DNA from: Sulfitobacter sp. F26204
GTDB taxonomy: Bacteria > Pseudomonadota > Alphaproteobacteria > Rhodobacterales > Rhodobacteraceae
Direction of reading: 5' to 3'
Assembly (NCBI RefSeq): GCF_026410305.1
Contig: NZ_JAPMLQ010000001.1
Location: 372,001-436,000 of the forward strand
DNA length: 64,000 nucleotides
Part shown: positions 34,286 to 43,373 of the stretch, piece after piece
Layout of the letters: every line of letters starts with the position of its first letter
Numbering within the stretch: position 1 is the first letter of the stretch
Notes under the pieces: model-generated
Told to the model about the DNA's origin: nothing
Database searches by the model: none
What the model saw: only the letters and a program-made list of their open reading frames with translations
Program-made: the position numbers and the translations under genes

Positions 34286-35517
34286 ATGAACTGTCGGTCA
34301 GTGTCGTCGTCGTCAGTCGAAGACGACCTGACGCCTTGAGGCGCTGTTTGACCGGTCTGGCACAGCTTCAATACCCGACATACGAAGTGGTGGTTGTCGC
34401 AGATCCCGCGGGTTTGAAATCGGCGGCTGAGCTGCCTTTCTCGTCAGAACTAAAGCTGGTCCCATTTGACAAACCGAACATTTCAGCCGCTCGGAATCTC
34501 GGCATTGTTGAAGCGGCAGGTGAAATCGTCGCCTTTATCGACGATGACGCAGTTCCGGAACCGCAATGGCTGCACCATCTCGTGGCCCCTGCACGGCAAA
34601 GCGATGCTGCCGCGATGGGCGGATTTGTACGCGGGCGCAACGGAATCTCGTTCCAATGGCAGGCCCGCAGTCTTGACCGTTTTGGCGAGGCACATGAAAT
34701 AAAACTACAGAACGACAAGCCGGTACTTCTGAACCCGCCAAAGGGTCGGGCAATCAAGACAGAAGGTACTAACATGGCAATTCGTCGCGATGTATTGATT
34801 GAAATTCATGGCTTTGATCCGGCATTTCACTATTTTCTGGATGAAACCGACCTGAACATGCGGCTGGCCCAAGCAGGGTATGCAACTGCGATTGTTCCTT
34901 TGGCCGAGGTGCATCACGGGTTTGCCGCCAACCGGATGCGTACCTCTGACAGGGTGCCTCGGGATTTGTTTGATATTGGGGCAAGCTGGGCTGTGTTCCA
35001 GAGAAAACATGTTGTGGTGTCCGAACGGGCCGCCCAGTGGGGCCGCTTGCGCAGTAATGAACGGCGACGTTTGTTGGGTCACATGGTCTCTGGGGGACTG
35101 GAGCCGCGCGCAGTGCGTCAATTGATGCACCGCCTAGATCTGGGGTACGTTGAAGGACAAGAAAGGGAGCAGATTGCAACCAAACTGGCCGTACACCCCG
35201 CTGCTCCCTTCAAACGGTTTCCGACAAAGTGGCGAAAATCCACCATGATTGGCACCCATCCATTGAGATTTCAAAAAGACCTGAAAGCAGCTGCAAGCAG
35301 GGTGAAAAACGACGAGATTGTCACCCTGATCTGCCTTTCTTTCACCGCTATGTACCATCATATCGCGTTGAACAAAGATGGGGTTTGGGTTCAGCGCGGC
35401 GGGCTCTTTGGCAAATCAGACCGGACTGACCCGCTTTTTCGTATGACAACAAGGTCACGGCGTCTTGAAAAGGAACTACGCCGCGTTGCCAGACAGCGCG
35501 GTTTCGGCAAAGGTTGA
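34282..35517 (+). CDS. Glycosyltransferase family 2
   Basis: A 411-residue GT-A fold glycosyltransferase. The N-terminal Rossmann-like segment SVSVVVVSRRRPDALRRCL leads to SAARNLGI and the metal-binding DDD in FIDDDAVPEPQW (about residues 87-98). GTNMAIRR and the catalytic FDETDLNMRL-like segment (FLDETDLNMRL) come later. The C-terminal 150 residues are basic and not assigned. I chose ATG 34282, which overlaps the kdsB stop and so makes the two translationally coupled. The donor sugar is not known. The context is surface polysaccharide. Confidence 0.86.
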   Translation: MNELSVSVVVVSRRRPDALRRCLTGLAQLQYPTYEVVVVADPAGLKSAAELPFSSELKLVPFDKPNISAARNLGIVEAAGEIVAFIDDDAVPEPQWLHHLVAPARQSDAAAMGGFVRGRNGISFQWQARSLDRFGEAHEIKLQNDKPVLLNPPKGRAIKTEGTNMAIRRDVLIEIHGFDPAFHYFLDETDLNMRLAQAGYATAIVPLAEVHHGFAANRMRTSDRVPRDLFDIGASWAVFQRKHVVVSERAAQWGRLRSNERRRLLGHMVSGGLEPRAVRQLMHRLDLGYVEGQEREQIATKLAVHPAAPFKRFPTKWRKSTMIGTHPLRFQKDLKAAASRVKNDEIVTLICLSFTAMYHHIALNKDGVWVQRGGLFGKSDRTDPLFRMTTRSRRLEKELRRVARQRGFGKG

Positions 35518-35587
35518 GACAACAAGCTTCGGTCGGGTCCGAAGGTCAAAAGATGGCATAAGCCACGTTAATATTTTGAGGTGCGAG

Positions 35588-36472
35588 ATGCGCAAAAAGG
35601 TAACTAAAGCAATTTTTCCCGTTGCAGGGATGGGGACGCGGTTTTTGCCGGCGACCAAATCAGTGCCCAAGGAAATCATGACCCTCGTGGATCGCCCGCT
35701 TATTCAGTATGCGATTGACGAGGCACGGGCCGCAGGGATCAAGGAATTCATCTTTGTCACTTCCCGTGGTAAAGGTGCGCTTGAGGACTATTTCGATCTT
35801 GCGCCCCAGCTTGAGCAGGAGCTGCGCAAAAAGGGCAAGACAGAACTGCTTGATATTCTAAAATCAACCAATATGGACAGCGGTGCCATCGCCTACATTC
35901 GCCAACACAAGGCGCTGGGCCTTGGTCACGCGGTCTGGTGTGCCCGACGTTTGGTTGGAAACGAACCCTTTGCCGTTATCCTGCCGGATGATGTGATCGC
36001 TGCGGAAAAACCCTGTTTGCAACAGATGGTAGAGGCCTATCAGGAAACCGGTGGCAATATGGTCGCGGCAATGGAAGTAGCGCCAGAACGGGCCTCTTCT
36101 TATGGTGTTCTGGATATTTCCGAAGAGAATGGCCAATTGGTAAAGGTCAAAGGCATGGTTGAAAAACCGCCCGCCGATCAAGCACCCTCAAACCTTGCCG
36201 TTATTGGCCGGTACATATTGTCGCCCAGTGTCCTGCAAAACCTGAACAAAATGAAATCAGGGGCCGGTGGCGAAATTCAACTGACAGATGCCATTGCCCT
36301 GGATATCGAAAACCACAACAACGTTTATGGCTATCGTTTCCGGGGTCAGCGGTTTGATTGCGGATCGAAATCTGGGTTTCTGCAAGCCACCGTATCTTTC
36401 GGACTTGCGCGGGAAGAGTTGCATGATGATCTAAAGGCCTATCTAAAGAGCCTGATGTTAGACGACGCCTGA
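35588..36472 (+). CDS. galU: UTP-glucose-1-phosphate uridylyltransferase
   Basis: A 294-residue enzyme that makes UDP-glucose. The signature AGMGTRFLPATKSVPKEI is at the N-terminus, followed by FVTSRGKGALEDYFD and LGLGHAVWCAR. The metal-site DD is in ILPDDV, and FDCGSKSGFLQA is near the C-terminus. I chose ATG 35588, which has GAGGTG in front. The frame is open much further upstream and overlaps the previous gene. UDP-glucose feeds the adjacent GalE and polysaccharide synthesis. Confidence 0.95.
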   Translation: MRKKVTKAIFPVAGMGTRFLPATKSVPKEIMTLVDRPLIQYAIDEARAAGIKEFIFVTSRGKGALEDYFDLAPQLEQELRKKGKTELLDILKSTNMDSGAIAYIRQHKALGLGHAVWCARRLVGNEPFAVILPDDVIAAEKPCLQQMVEAYQETGGNMVAAMEVAPERASSYGVLDISEENGQLVKVKGMVEKPPADQAPSNLAVIGRYILSPSVLQNLNKMKSGAGGEIQLTDAIALDIENHNNVYGYRFRGQRFDCGSKSGFLQATVSFGLAREELHDDLKAYLKSLMLDDA

Positions 36473-36489
36473 ACGTAGGAACCAGCAAG

Positions 36490-37473
36490 ATGGCACATGT
36501 ATTGGTGACAGGGGGTGCCGGTTACATCGGATCTCATGCGTGTAAAGCGTTGAAGACCGCCGGTTTAACACCTGTGACTTATGACAGTCTTGTTACTGGA
36601 TGGCAGGATGCGGTTAAATTTGGTCCGTTTGAACAGGGTGATCTGCTGGATCGGGACCGATTGGATTCCGTATTTGCACAATATGAACCCGTTGCCGTGG
36701 TGCATTTCGCTGCCCTCAGTCTGGTTGGTGAATGTATGCAGGATCCTGGATTGTACTGGCGCAATAATGTTGTGGGATCGCTCAACCTGATTGAAGCGGC
36801 AGTAGCAGCGCAATGTCTGGATTTTGTCTTTTCCTCGACCTGTGCCACCTATGGCGATCAGGACAATGTTGTTCTGGATGAGGGTAGTTTGCAGATGCCC
36901 ATCAATGCCTACGGTGCCTCAAAACGTGCAATCGAAGACATGCTGCGTAATTTTGAAACAGCCCATGGTTTACGGCATGTGATCTTTCGCTATTTCAATG
37001 TGGCGGGCGCTGATCCGGAAGGCGACGTGGGTGAATTCCACCGCCCGGAGACACATTTGGTACCGTTGATGTTGGATGCGATTGACGGCAAACGCGAGGC
37101 GCTGACAATTTTCGGAACCGATTATGATACGCCGGACGGAACCTGCATTCGGGATTATGTTCATGTCTGTGATTTGGTCGATGCACATGTTTTGGGTTTG
37201 AAATGGTTGAAAGATGGCAAGCCCAGTCGCGTTTTCAACCTTGGCACCGGCACGGGTTTTTCAGTGCGCGAAGTCCTCGACCAATGCCATTCGGTGACCA
37301 ACCGTGCGGTGCCTTTTACCGAGGGACCGCGTCGGGCTGGTGATTGTACGAAACTTGTGTCCGGATCGACCCGTGCAGTAACCGAACTGGGATGGAACCC
37401 GCAACGTTCTACGATGCAGCAGATGATTACCGACGCTTGGAGATGGCACCAGTCCGGCCATTACGAGGTTTAA
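36490..37473 (+). CDS. galE: UDP-glucose 4-epimerase
   Basis: A 327-residue short-chain dehydrogenase that interconverts UDP-glucose and UDP-galactose with bound NAD. The dinucleotide motif is GGAGYIGSH. The active-site serine/threonine lies in SSTCATYGD and the YxxxK in YGASKRA. GTGTGFSVREV is near the C-terminus. It lies 17 bases after galU and two bases before the following glycosyltransferase, so all three are in one transcript supplying galactose-type donors. Confidence 0.95.
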   Translation: MAHVLVTGGAGYIGSHACKALKTAGLTPVTYDSLVTGWQDAVKFGPFEQGDLLDRDRLDSVFAQYEPVAVVHFAALSLVGECMQDPGLYWRNNVVGSLNLIEAAVAAQCLDFVFSSTCATYGDQDNVVLDEGSLQMPINAYGASKRAIEDMLRNFETAHGLRHVIFRYFNVAGADPEGDVGEFHRPETHLVPLMLDAIDGKREALTIFGTDYDTPDGTCIRDYVHVCDLVDAHVLGLKWLKDGKPSRVFNLGTGTGFSVREVLDQCHSVTNRAVPFTEGPRRAGDCTKLVSGSTRAVTELGWNPQRSTMQQMITDAWRWHQSGHYEV

Positions 37474-37474
37474 G

Positions 37475-38671
37475 GTGATCACCGCGCGGCTGCTTGATCT
37501 GACAAGGAGCTTGCGCCGTACGGGCCGTATGGCGACGGGGGTTGACCGTGTCGAACGTGCCTACCTGGATCATTTTATCAATGAAGAAATACCCGCATTT
37601 GGTTTGATGCGCACTGCCCTCGGCTATGTGTTGCTGGATCAAGAGGGGCTGATCGCCTTTCAACAACGGTTGAACGGCGATCTTGAATGGGGACCTGTTG
37701 ATGCATTGTCACGGTTCTCCAAGGGGCGGGATCAGGCCCTGATGCAGGCGGAATCGGATGTACGCAGGCAAGCATTGGCGCGGTGTTTACCGATGCGGTT
37801 GCGCCGGATGTTGCAGCGTCAACTGCCTGCTGGCTTTGCCTATTACAATACTGGCCACAGCAACCTGACGGAACGGGTTTTGAACAGCGTGAAATACGCT
37901 TCAGGTACAATTGACGTTCTGATCCATGATGTGATTCCGTTGGAGTACCCTGAATACCAGACCCCCAATACGGTGGACCCGTTTCGGGACAAGATGAAGC
38001 GCGTTCAAAGATTGGCGGATCGCGTGATCTATAACTCACAGGATACCCGCTGCCGAACTGAAAACGTGATGCGCAACTGGGGAAAAGTTCCTGCAGGTAT
38101 TGTTGCGCATTTGGGAACAATTGTGCCTGATGCGGATCCTGCGACTATTCCTTCGGAGATGCAGCCGACTTCACCGTATTTCATCACTGTTGGAACCATC
38201 GAGCCGCGCAAGAACCACGTGTTCCTGTTGGATCTCTGGGAGCGATTGGGTCCTGATGCACCTTTGTTGCTGATCTGTGGCAGCCGTGGTTGGAACAACA
38301 AGGTCGTATTTGATCGTTTGGACGGGCTGCAAAAGAATGCTCGGGTCAGGGAGATTGCGGGCCTCGACGATGGTGCGCTCGCTGCGCTTGTGCAAGGCAG
38401 TGCTGGTTTGTTGTTTCCTAGCCATGCGGAGGGGTTTGGATTGCCGCCGATAGAGGCTTTATTGCTCGGAACGCGTGTTTTATGCAACGATTTGACCGTG
38501 TTGAGAGAAATTCTTGGGGAGCAAGCCAATTTTGCCCCTGTTTCTGAACCGGAATTGTGGCTAAAAACGATACAAAGTTGGAAAAACGCGCCGCCGACCG
38601 CAAACAAGGACACAAACTTTGTGGGTCCAAATTGGACCGATCATTTCAAGACCGTGTTAAGGTTAAGATGA
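37475..38671 (+). CDS. Glycosyltransferase family 4 (GT-B fold)
   Basis: A 398-residue GT-B glycosyltransferase. The C-terminal half carries the family hallmarks: FITVGTIEPRKNH, LLICGSRGW and the donor-binding PSHAEGFGLPPIEALLLG. The N-terminal half is more divergent, and no membrane anchor is seen. Translation starts at GTG 37475, directly after the galE stop. It probably acts on the cytosolic face of the inner membrane in surface glycan assembly. Acceptor and donor are unknown. Confidence 0.88.
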   Translation: MITARLLDLTRSLRRTGRMATGVDRVERAYLDHFINEEIPAFGLMRTALGYVLLDQEGLIAFQQRLNGDLEWGPVDALSRFSKGRDQALMQAESDVRRQALARCLPMRLRRMLQRQLPAGFAYYNTGHSNLTERVLNSVKYASGTIDVLIHDVIPLEYPEYQTPNTVDPFRDKMKRVQRLADRVIYNSQDTRCRTENVMRNWGKVPAGIVAHLGTIVPDADPATIPSEMQPTSPYFITVGTIEPRKNHVFLLDLWERLGPDAPLLLICGSRGWNNKVVFDRLDGLQKNARVREIAGLDDGALAALVQGSAGLLFPSHAEGFGLPPIEALLLGTRVLCNDLTVLREILGEQANFAPVSEPELWLKTIQSWKNAPPTANKDTNFVGPNWTDHFKTVLRLR

Positions 38672-38716
38672 TATTGCACCAACGAGCGGCGTGATTCCGA
38701 GGGTAGAAGGTGGTTT

Positions 38717-39727
38717 TTGGGCATATTTCGGTCATATGGGCTGAGGCTTCAACGTAAACGTTGGCGCATACGCGCAATTCGGAAACGTCGTGAGCTGAAG
38801 CGGATCGTAAACCGGACGGGACAAATCCGTTCGGACGACCTTTTGCTGTTTTGTACCCAGCGCAACGAAGGGATTCGGCTGCCCTATTTCCTCGATTATT
38901 ATCGCAAGATGGGCATCGGTCATTTCTTTTTCGTAGATAACGACAGTGATGATGGGTCACTCGATTATCTTGCGGACCAACCCGACGTATCAGTGTGGAG
39001 TACCAAAGCCAGCTACAAACGTGCGCGGTTTGGTGTTGATTGGCTGAACTGGCTGCAATTGAAATATGCCCATGGCCATTGGGCGCTGACTGTCGATCCC
39101 GACGAGTTTCTGGTCTATCCGTTCTGTGATACCCGCCCGCTGCGTGCGCTGACCGATTGGCTGGATGCCTCGTCGATCAAGTCCTTTTCGGCGATGCTGC
39201 TTGATATGTATCCCAAGGGGCGGTTGGATGAACAACCGTATCGATCCGGCGAAAACCCGATCGACATCGCTTGCTGGTTTGACAGCGGAAACTACACAAT
39301 CTCGCGTAATCACAAGTTTGGTAATCTGTGGATCCAGGGCGGGCCGCGCAGCCGTGTATTTTTTGCGGATGAGCCTGCCAAGGCACCGGCACTGAACAAG
39401 GTGCCGCTGGTAAAGTGGGACCGGCGATATACCTATGTCAGTTCGACCCACATGCTTTTGCCGCGTGGTCTGAATCTCGTTTACGACGAATGGGGTGGGG
39501 AAAAGGCATCCGGCGTTTTGCTGCATGCCAAGTTCCTTGATACATTTGGTGAAAAAGCTGCAGAGGAGTTAAGCCGCAGTCAGCATTATGCCGGGTCTGT
39601 TGAATACAAGGCCTATGCCGAACGCCTCAAGCATGATCCGCAACTTTGGTGCAAATGGTCCGAACGCTATATCAATTGGCGCCAGCTTGAGATTTTAGGC
39701 CTGATGTCCAAAGGAAACTGGGCATGA
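38717..39727 (+). CDS. Glycosyltransferase family 2/GT92-like protein
   Basis: A 336-residue protein. The segment CTQRNEGIRLPYFLDYYRK followed by FFVDNDSDDGS and the acidic DPDEFLVYP is the pattern of small GT-A enzymes of the DUF23/GT92 type. The N-terminal 40 residues are strongly basic. I chose the rare start TTG 38717 because AGAAGG is about six bases upstream and no in-frame ATG fits. The nearby ATG at 38736 is in another frame. The stop overlaps the next gene (ATGA). It is probably part of surface glycan synthesis, specificity unknown. Confidence 0.82.
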   Translation: MGIFRSYGLRLQRKRWRIRAIRKRRELKRIVNRTGQIRSDDLLLFCTQRNEGIRLPYFLDYYRKMGIGHFFFVDNDSDDGSLDYLADQPDVSVWSTKASYKRARFGVDWLNWLQLKYAHGHWALTVDPDEFLVYPFCDTRPLRALTDWLDASSIKSFSAMLLDMYPKGRLDEQPYRSGENPIDIACWFDSGNYTISRNHKFGNLWIQGGPRSRVFFADEPAKAPALNKVPLVKWDRRYTYVSSTHMLLPRGLNLVYDEWGGEKASGVLLHAKFLDTFGEKAAEELSRSQHYAGSVEYKAYAERLKHDPQLWCKWSERYINWRQLEILGLMSKGNWA

Positions 39728-41421
39728 CTGTCGGTTTTGTCATGCTGGTACACACCGCACTTGGCCGGGCCGAACAGGTTGCGCGGCAATGGGCGGCGTC
39801 CGGCTGTCCTGTTGTCATTCATGTCGACAAGGTCGTAGAGCGAAAGACTTATGAAAAATTTGTCAATGCGCTGTCAGATCTTGATCAAGTGAGTTTTAGT
39901 ACCCGCTATCGATGCGAGTGGGGAACCTGGGGCATTGTTCAGGCGACGCAGGCAGCATCGGAACAGATACTCGCCAGATATGGCAATGTACGACATGTCT
40001 TTCTTGCTTCGGGTTCCTGTTTACCGCTGCGACCGGTGCAAGAATTGTTGGATTACCTTGAAGAACGTCCGCATACTGATTTCATCGAAAGCGCAACAAC
40101 CTCCGAAGTGCCCTGGACAGTGGGTGGTCTGGACGAAGAGCGATTTACACTGCGGTTCCCCGTGTCCTGGAAACGGAACCGCTATTTGTTCGATTTTCTG
40201 GTTAAAACGCAGCGGTTGTTGCGCTTGGGACGCAAGATGCCCAATGGCATCGTGCCCCATATGGGGTCGCAGTGGTGGTGTTTGTCCCGGCGTACATTGT
40301 CAGCAATCCTGCAAGACCCCGAACGGGCGACATATGACCGGTTTTTCCGGCATGTCTGGATTCCTGACGAGAGTTATTTTCAAACTCTGGCGCGGCATTA
40401 TGCCAGCAATATCGAAAGTCGCTCGTTAACCCTGTCCAAGTTTGATTTCCAGGGCAAGCCGCACATCTTTTATGATGATCATCTGCAGCTTTTGCGTCGG
40501 TCCGATTGTTTCGTTGCACGCAAGATCTGGCCCTATGCGGATCGTTTGTTCGAGGCTTTCTTGACGGATGCCGCCGGGGCAATGAAAAAGACGGAACCAA
40601 ACCCGGGCAAGATTGATCGCATCTTTTCCAAGGCCGTAGAACGGCGAACACGCGGCCGTTCGGGTCTATATATGCAAAGCCGTTTCCCAAACGAAGATTG
40701 GGAAAACGGCGTTACGGCAGCACCCTATTCGATGTTTCAGGGCTTTGCCGAACTGTTTGAGAATTTTGAACCTTGGTTGGCCTCTGCCACCGGCGCACGC
40801 GTGCACGGGCATTTGTTCGCAACCGACAAGGTACACTACTCGGAAGGCCAAAGCGCGATCAACGGTGCCTTGTCGGACAGCGCGATGGCGCGTGATTATA
40901 ACGGCAAAGCGTTTTTGACAAACTTGATCTGGAACACCCGTGGTGAACGCCAGTGTTTCCAATTTGGCCCGGCTGATAATCAAGATGTCTGCTGGCGGAT
41001 TGCCAAGGACCCGAATGCCCAGGTTTCGGTGATTACAGGTGCCTGGGCGGTGCCTCTGTTCCGATCGAACCTTGATTTCGCGGACATTCGTGCGATGGCG
41101 GCCAACCTGCAAAAGATTGAAAGCGAACATATGGACATTCTTCGTTCGCCCTATACCAAGGCACGTGTCCGGATTTGGACAATGGCCGAATTCATCGAAG
41201 CGCCTATGGAACCGTTGCAGGGCATTCTGGATGAAATCGGCCGGACCAAACTGCGTCGTTTGTCAGAGGCACCCAAAATGGTTGACCTGTCCGGCTTTGG
41301 CCAGTTCCTCCAAAATCTCAAGAATCAGGGTATGCACCCCTATCTGATGGGCGACTTCCCGGTTGAGCGTGGCGTGGCGGCAACACCTAAAGCACAGCGC
41401 AAACCTTATCTGGTACAATGA
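39724..41421 (+). CDS. GT14-like (core-2/I-branching) glycosyltransferase with extra C-terminal domain
   Basis: A 565-residue protein. The N-terminal 270 residues resemble bacterial GT14 enzymes (beta-1,6-N-acetylglucosaminyltransferase family): VMLVHTALGRAEQVAR, IHVDKVVE, FLASGSCLPLRPVQEL, MGSQWWCLSRRTLSAIL, and PDESYFQTL. The C-terminal 290 residues (from about 275) are not a known catalytic fold to me. I recall a Rhodobacteraceae-specific domain (DUF5928) in this position. There is no signal peptide. It overlaps the upstream glycosyltransferase and the downstream sulfotransferase by four bases each, so the three proteins are made together. Confidence 0.82.
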   Translation: MTVGFVMLVHTALGRAEQVARQWAASGCPVVIHVDKVVERKTYEKFVNALSDLDQVSFSTRYRCEWGTWGIVQATQAASEQILARYGNVRHVFLASGSCLPLRPVQELLDYLEERPHTDFIESATTSEVPWTVGGLDEERFTLRFPVSWKRNRYLFDFLVKTQRLLRLGRKMPNGIVPHMGSQWWCLSRRTLSAILQDPERATYDRFFRHVWIPDESYFQTLARHYASNIESRSLTLSKFDFQGKPHIFYDDHLQLLRRSDCFVARKIWPYADRLFEAFLTDAAGAMKKTEPNPGKIDRIFSKAVERRTRGRSGLYMQSRFPNEDWENGVTAAPYSMFQGFAELFENFEPWLASATGARVHGHLFATDKVHYSEGQSAINGALSDSAMARDYNGKAFLTNLIWNTRGERQCFQFGPADNQDVCWRIAKDPNAQVSVITGAWAVPLFRSNLDFADIRAMAANLQKIESEHMDILRSPYTKARVRIWTMAEFIEAPMEPLQGILDEIGRTKLRRLSEAPKMVDLSGFGQFLQNLKNQGMHPYLMGDFPVERGVAATPKAQRKPYLVQ

Positions 41422-42851
41422 CCATGACTGGTAAATTCCGCAGTTTCGTTGTTTTTGCCGAAATGCGCACTGGCTCCAATTTTCTTGAGGCGAATCTGAA
41501 TGCCTTTGACGGCATCAATTGCCATGGCGAAGCCTTTAACCCCCATTTTATCGGTTCTCCCAAGAACGAGCCGATCCTAGGCGTTGATTTAAAAACCCGT
41601 GATGCGGATCCAAAGGTGCTGTTGTCTGCGATCCGCAACAATACAGCACGACTCAGCGGCTTTCGCTATTTTCATGATCATGACCCGCGTGTCTTTGATG
41701 CGATCATGGCAGATGAAAGCTGTGCCAAGGTGATCCTTACCCGTAATCCGATTGAAAGCTATGTGAGCTGGAAAATCGCACAGGAAACCGGCCAGTGGAA
41801 ACTGACGGATGTAAAATCACATAAAGCCGCCCAAGCGCAATTTGATCCCAAGGAGTTTGCAAACCACCTTGAGGCATTACAAGCCTTCCAGATCAAACTG
41901 ATGAACCGGATGCAGATCAGTGGTCAGACGGCCTTTTACGTCGCTTATGAAGACTTGCAAAACGTAGAGGTGATGAACGGTTTGGCCAAATACCTGGGTG
42001 TTGATGAAGAGCTTGATGCGCTGGACAAGAGTCTCAAGAAACAAAACCCCAGCCCGATCTCGGCCAAGGTTCGAAACTATGAAGAAATGCTCAAGGCATT
42101 GTCGCAGCTTGATCGTTTTGATCTGACCCGCACCCCGAATTTCGAACCGCGCCGCGGGCCAGTTGTGCCCTCCTATGTCGCGGCTGCGGAAAGTGCCCTG
42201 TTGTATTTGCCATTGCGCAGTGGGCCACAGGCGCAGGTCTTGCGCTGGATGGCTGAATTGGACGGTGTGACGCGCTCTGATCTACAGACCAAGATGACCC
42301 AAAAAGATCTGCGCCAATGGAAGCGGCAACACCCTGGGCATCGCAGTTTTACGGTGTTGCGCCACCCTGTTCAGCGGGCGCATGATGCCTTTTGCCGTCA
42401 TATCCTGCCGGTTGACAAAGGCAGCTATGTCCACCTGCGCAAAACAATGATGCGACGCTACAAGATGCCTTTGCCGGAGGGCGGGCCAGATGGTCATTAC
42501 GATCTGGCGGCGCATCACAAGGCCTTCACCGCGTTCCTTGTTTTTCTCAAAGGCAATCTGTCCGGCCAAACGTCCATTCGGGTGGATGCATCTTGGTGTA
42601 CCCAGACCCAGGCGGTTATGGGATTTGGCGAACTCTGTTTGCCCGACCGCATCATTCGCGAGGCTGATCTGGGCAAAGAGCTGAACGATCTTGCTGATGT
42701 TGTGGGCAGGGCTGATGCGCCGGCTGTGCAGCCGGCACCCATTGATCAGCCCTATGCGCTGGAACAAGTATATGATGAAGAGATCGAAAGCCTGACAATC
42801 GATGCCTACCAGCGCGATTATGTGATGTTTGGATTCTCGCGCTGGAAATAG
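41418..42851 (+). CDS. Two-module sulfotransferase (Stf0/NodH-like N-half)
   Basis: A 477-residue protein. The N-terminal half resembles Stf0/NodH sulfotransferases: the PAPS 5'-phosphosulfate loop is seen in FAEMRTGSNFLEANL, and the 3'-phosphate motif in VILTRNPIESYVSWK. The C-terminal half has a second 3'-phosphate-type motif, SFTVLRHPVQRAHDAF, with a family-2-like ending, but its 5' loop (LPLRSGPQAQ) is degenerate. So the first module is likely catalytic and the second doubtful. It is coupled to the GT14-like gene. CysQ, which clears the by-product PAP, is encoded about 8 kb upstream in the same direction. The target is probably a surface glycan. Confidence 0.83.
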   Translation: MTMTGKFRSFVVFAEMRTGSNFLEANLNAFDGINCHGEAFNPHFIGSPKNEPILGVDLKTRDADPKVLLSAIRNNTARLSGFRYFHDHDPRVFDAIMADESCAKVILTRNPIESYVSWKIAQETGQWKLTDVKSHKAAQAQFDPKEFANHLEALQAFQIKLMNRMQISGQTAFYVAYEDLQNVEVMNGLAKYLGVDEELDALDKSLKKQNPSPISAKVRNYEEMLKALSQLDRFDLTRTPNFEPRRGPVVPSYVAAAESALLYLPLRSGPQAQVLRWMAELDGVTRSDLQTKMTQKDLRQWKRQHPGHRSFTVLRHPVQRAHDAFCRHILPVDKGSYVHLRKTMMRRYKMPLPEGGPDGHYDLAAHHKAFTAFLVFLKGNLSGQTSIRVDASWCTQTQAVMGFGELCLPDRIIREADLGKELNDLADVVGRADAPAVQPAPIDQPYALEQVYDEEIESLTIDAYQRDYVMFGFSRWK

Positions 42852-42864
42852 CAGTGGTCGCGGT

Positions 42865-43329
42865 TCACGCCGCTTGTGCAGATTTCTCTTCGGTCAGAAT
42901 TGTATAAAGTGTTCCCACGTCCGTGTTCGCCCGCAACTTGTTGCAGATCGACGGGTCGCGCAGTGTTCTGGACACCAGCGCCAGTGCCTTGAGATGTTCG
43001 ATACCTGCATCTTTCGGTGCAAACAGCGCAAAAGCCAAATCCACAGGCCGACGATCGACGGAAGAGAAATCAATTGGTTTGTCGAGCAGTACAAAGGCGC
43101 CGACAACCTCTTGCAGCCCTTCAAGACGCGCATGGGGTAGGGCCACACCGTGGCCCACACCCGTTGGTCCCAGAGCTTCGCGTGCATTCAGCGCCTCAAC
43201 CACACCATCAGCCTTCAGACCATAGGCGGAATGCACTAAATCACCGATATCATGCATCAAACGCTTTTTGCTGGTGGCAGAGGTCAGTACTTTGACTGCT
43301 TCAGGCTTAAGGAGTTTTGATAAATCCAT
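42865..43329 (-). CDS. ptsN: PTS IIA-like nitrogen regulatory protein PtsN
   Basis: A 154-residue EIIA-Ntr protein. The phosphorylated histidine is H66 in GVALPHAR. It takes phosphate from the nitrogen phosphotransferase chain and affects potassium, nitrogen and envelope functions by protein contacts. It lies downstream of hpf, the usual order, and converges on the sulfotransferase gene with 13 bases between stops. In enterobacteria this gene pair follows rpoN. Here rpoN is absent. Confidence 0.93.
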   Translation of the reverse strand: MDLSKLLKPEAVKVLTSATSKKRLMHDIGDLVHSAYGLKADGVVEALNAREALGPTGVGHGVALPHARLEGLQEVVGAFVLLDKPIDFSSVDRRPVDLAFALFAPKDAGIEHLKALALVSRTLRDPSICNKLRANTDVGTLYTILTEEKSAQAA

Positions 43330-43373
43330 CCGGTCCGCTCTGTTGTCATGGTGACGCGATGCTCACCTGGTTT

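Noticed and set aside
36579-36848. Short open frames on both strands within galE considered as nested genes
   Set aside because: All lack ribosome sites and lie within conserved epimerase coding sequence.
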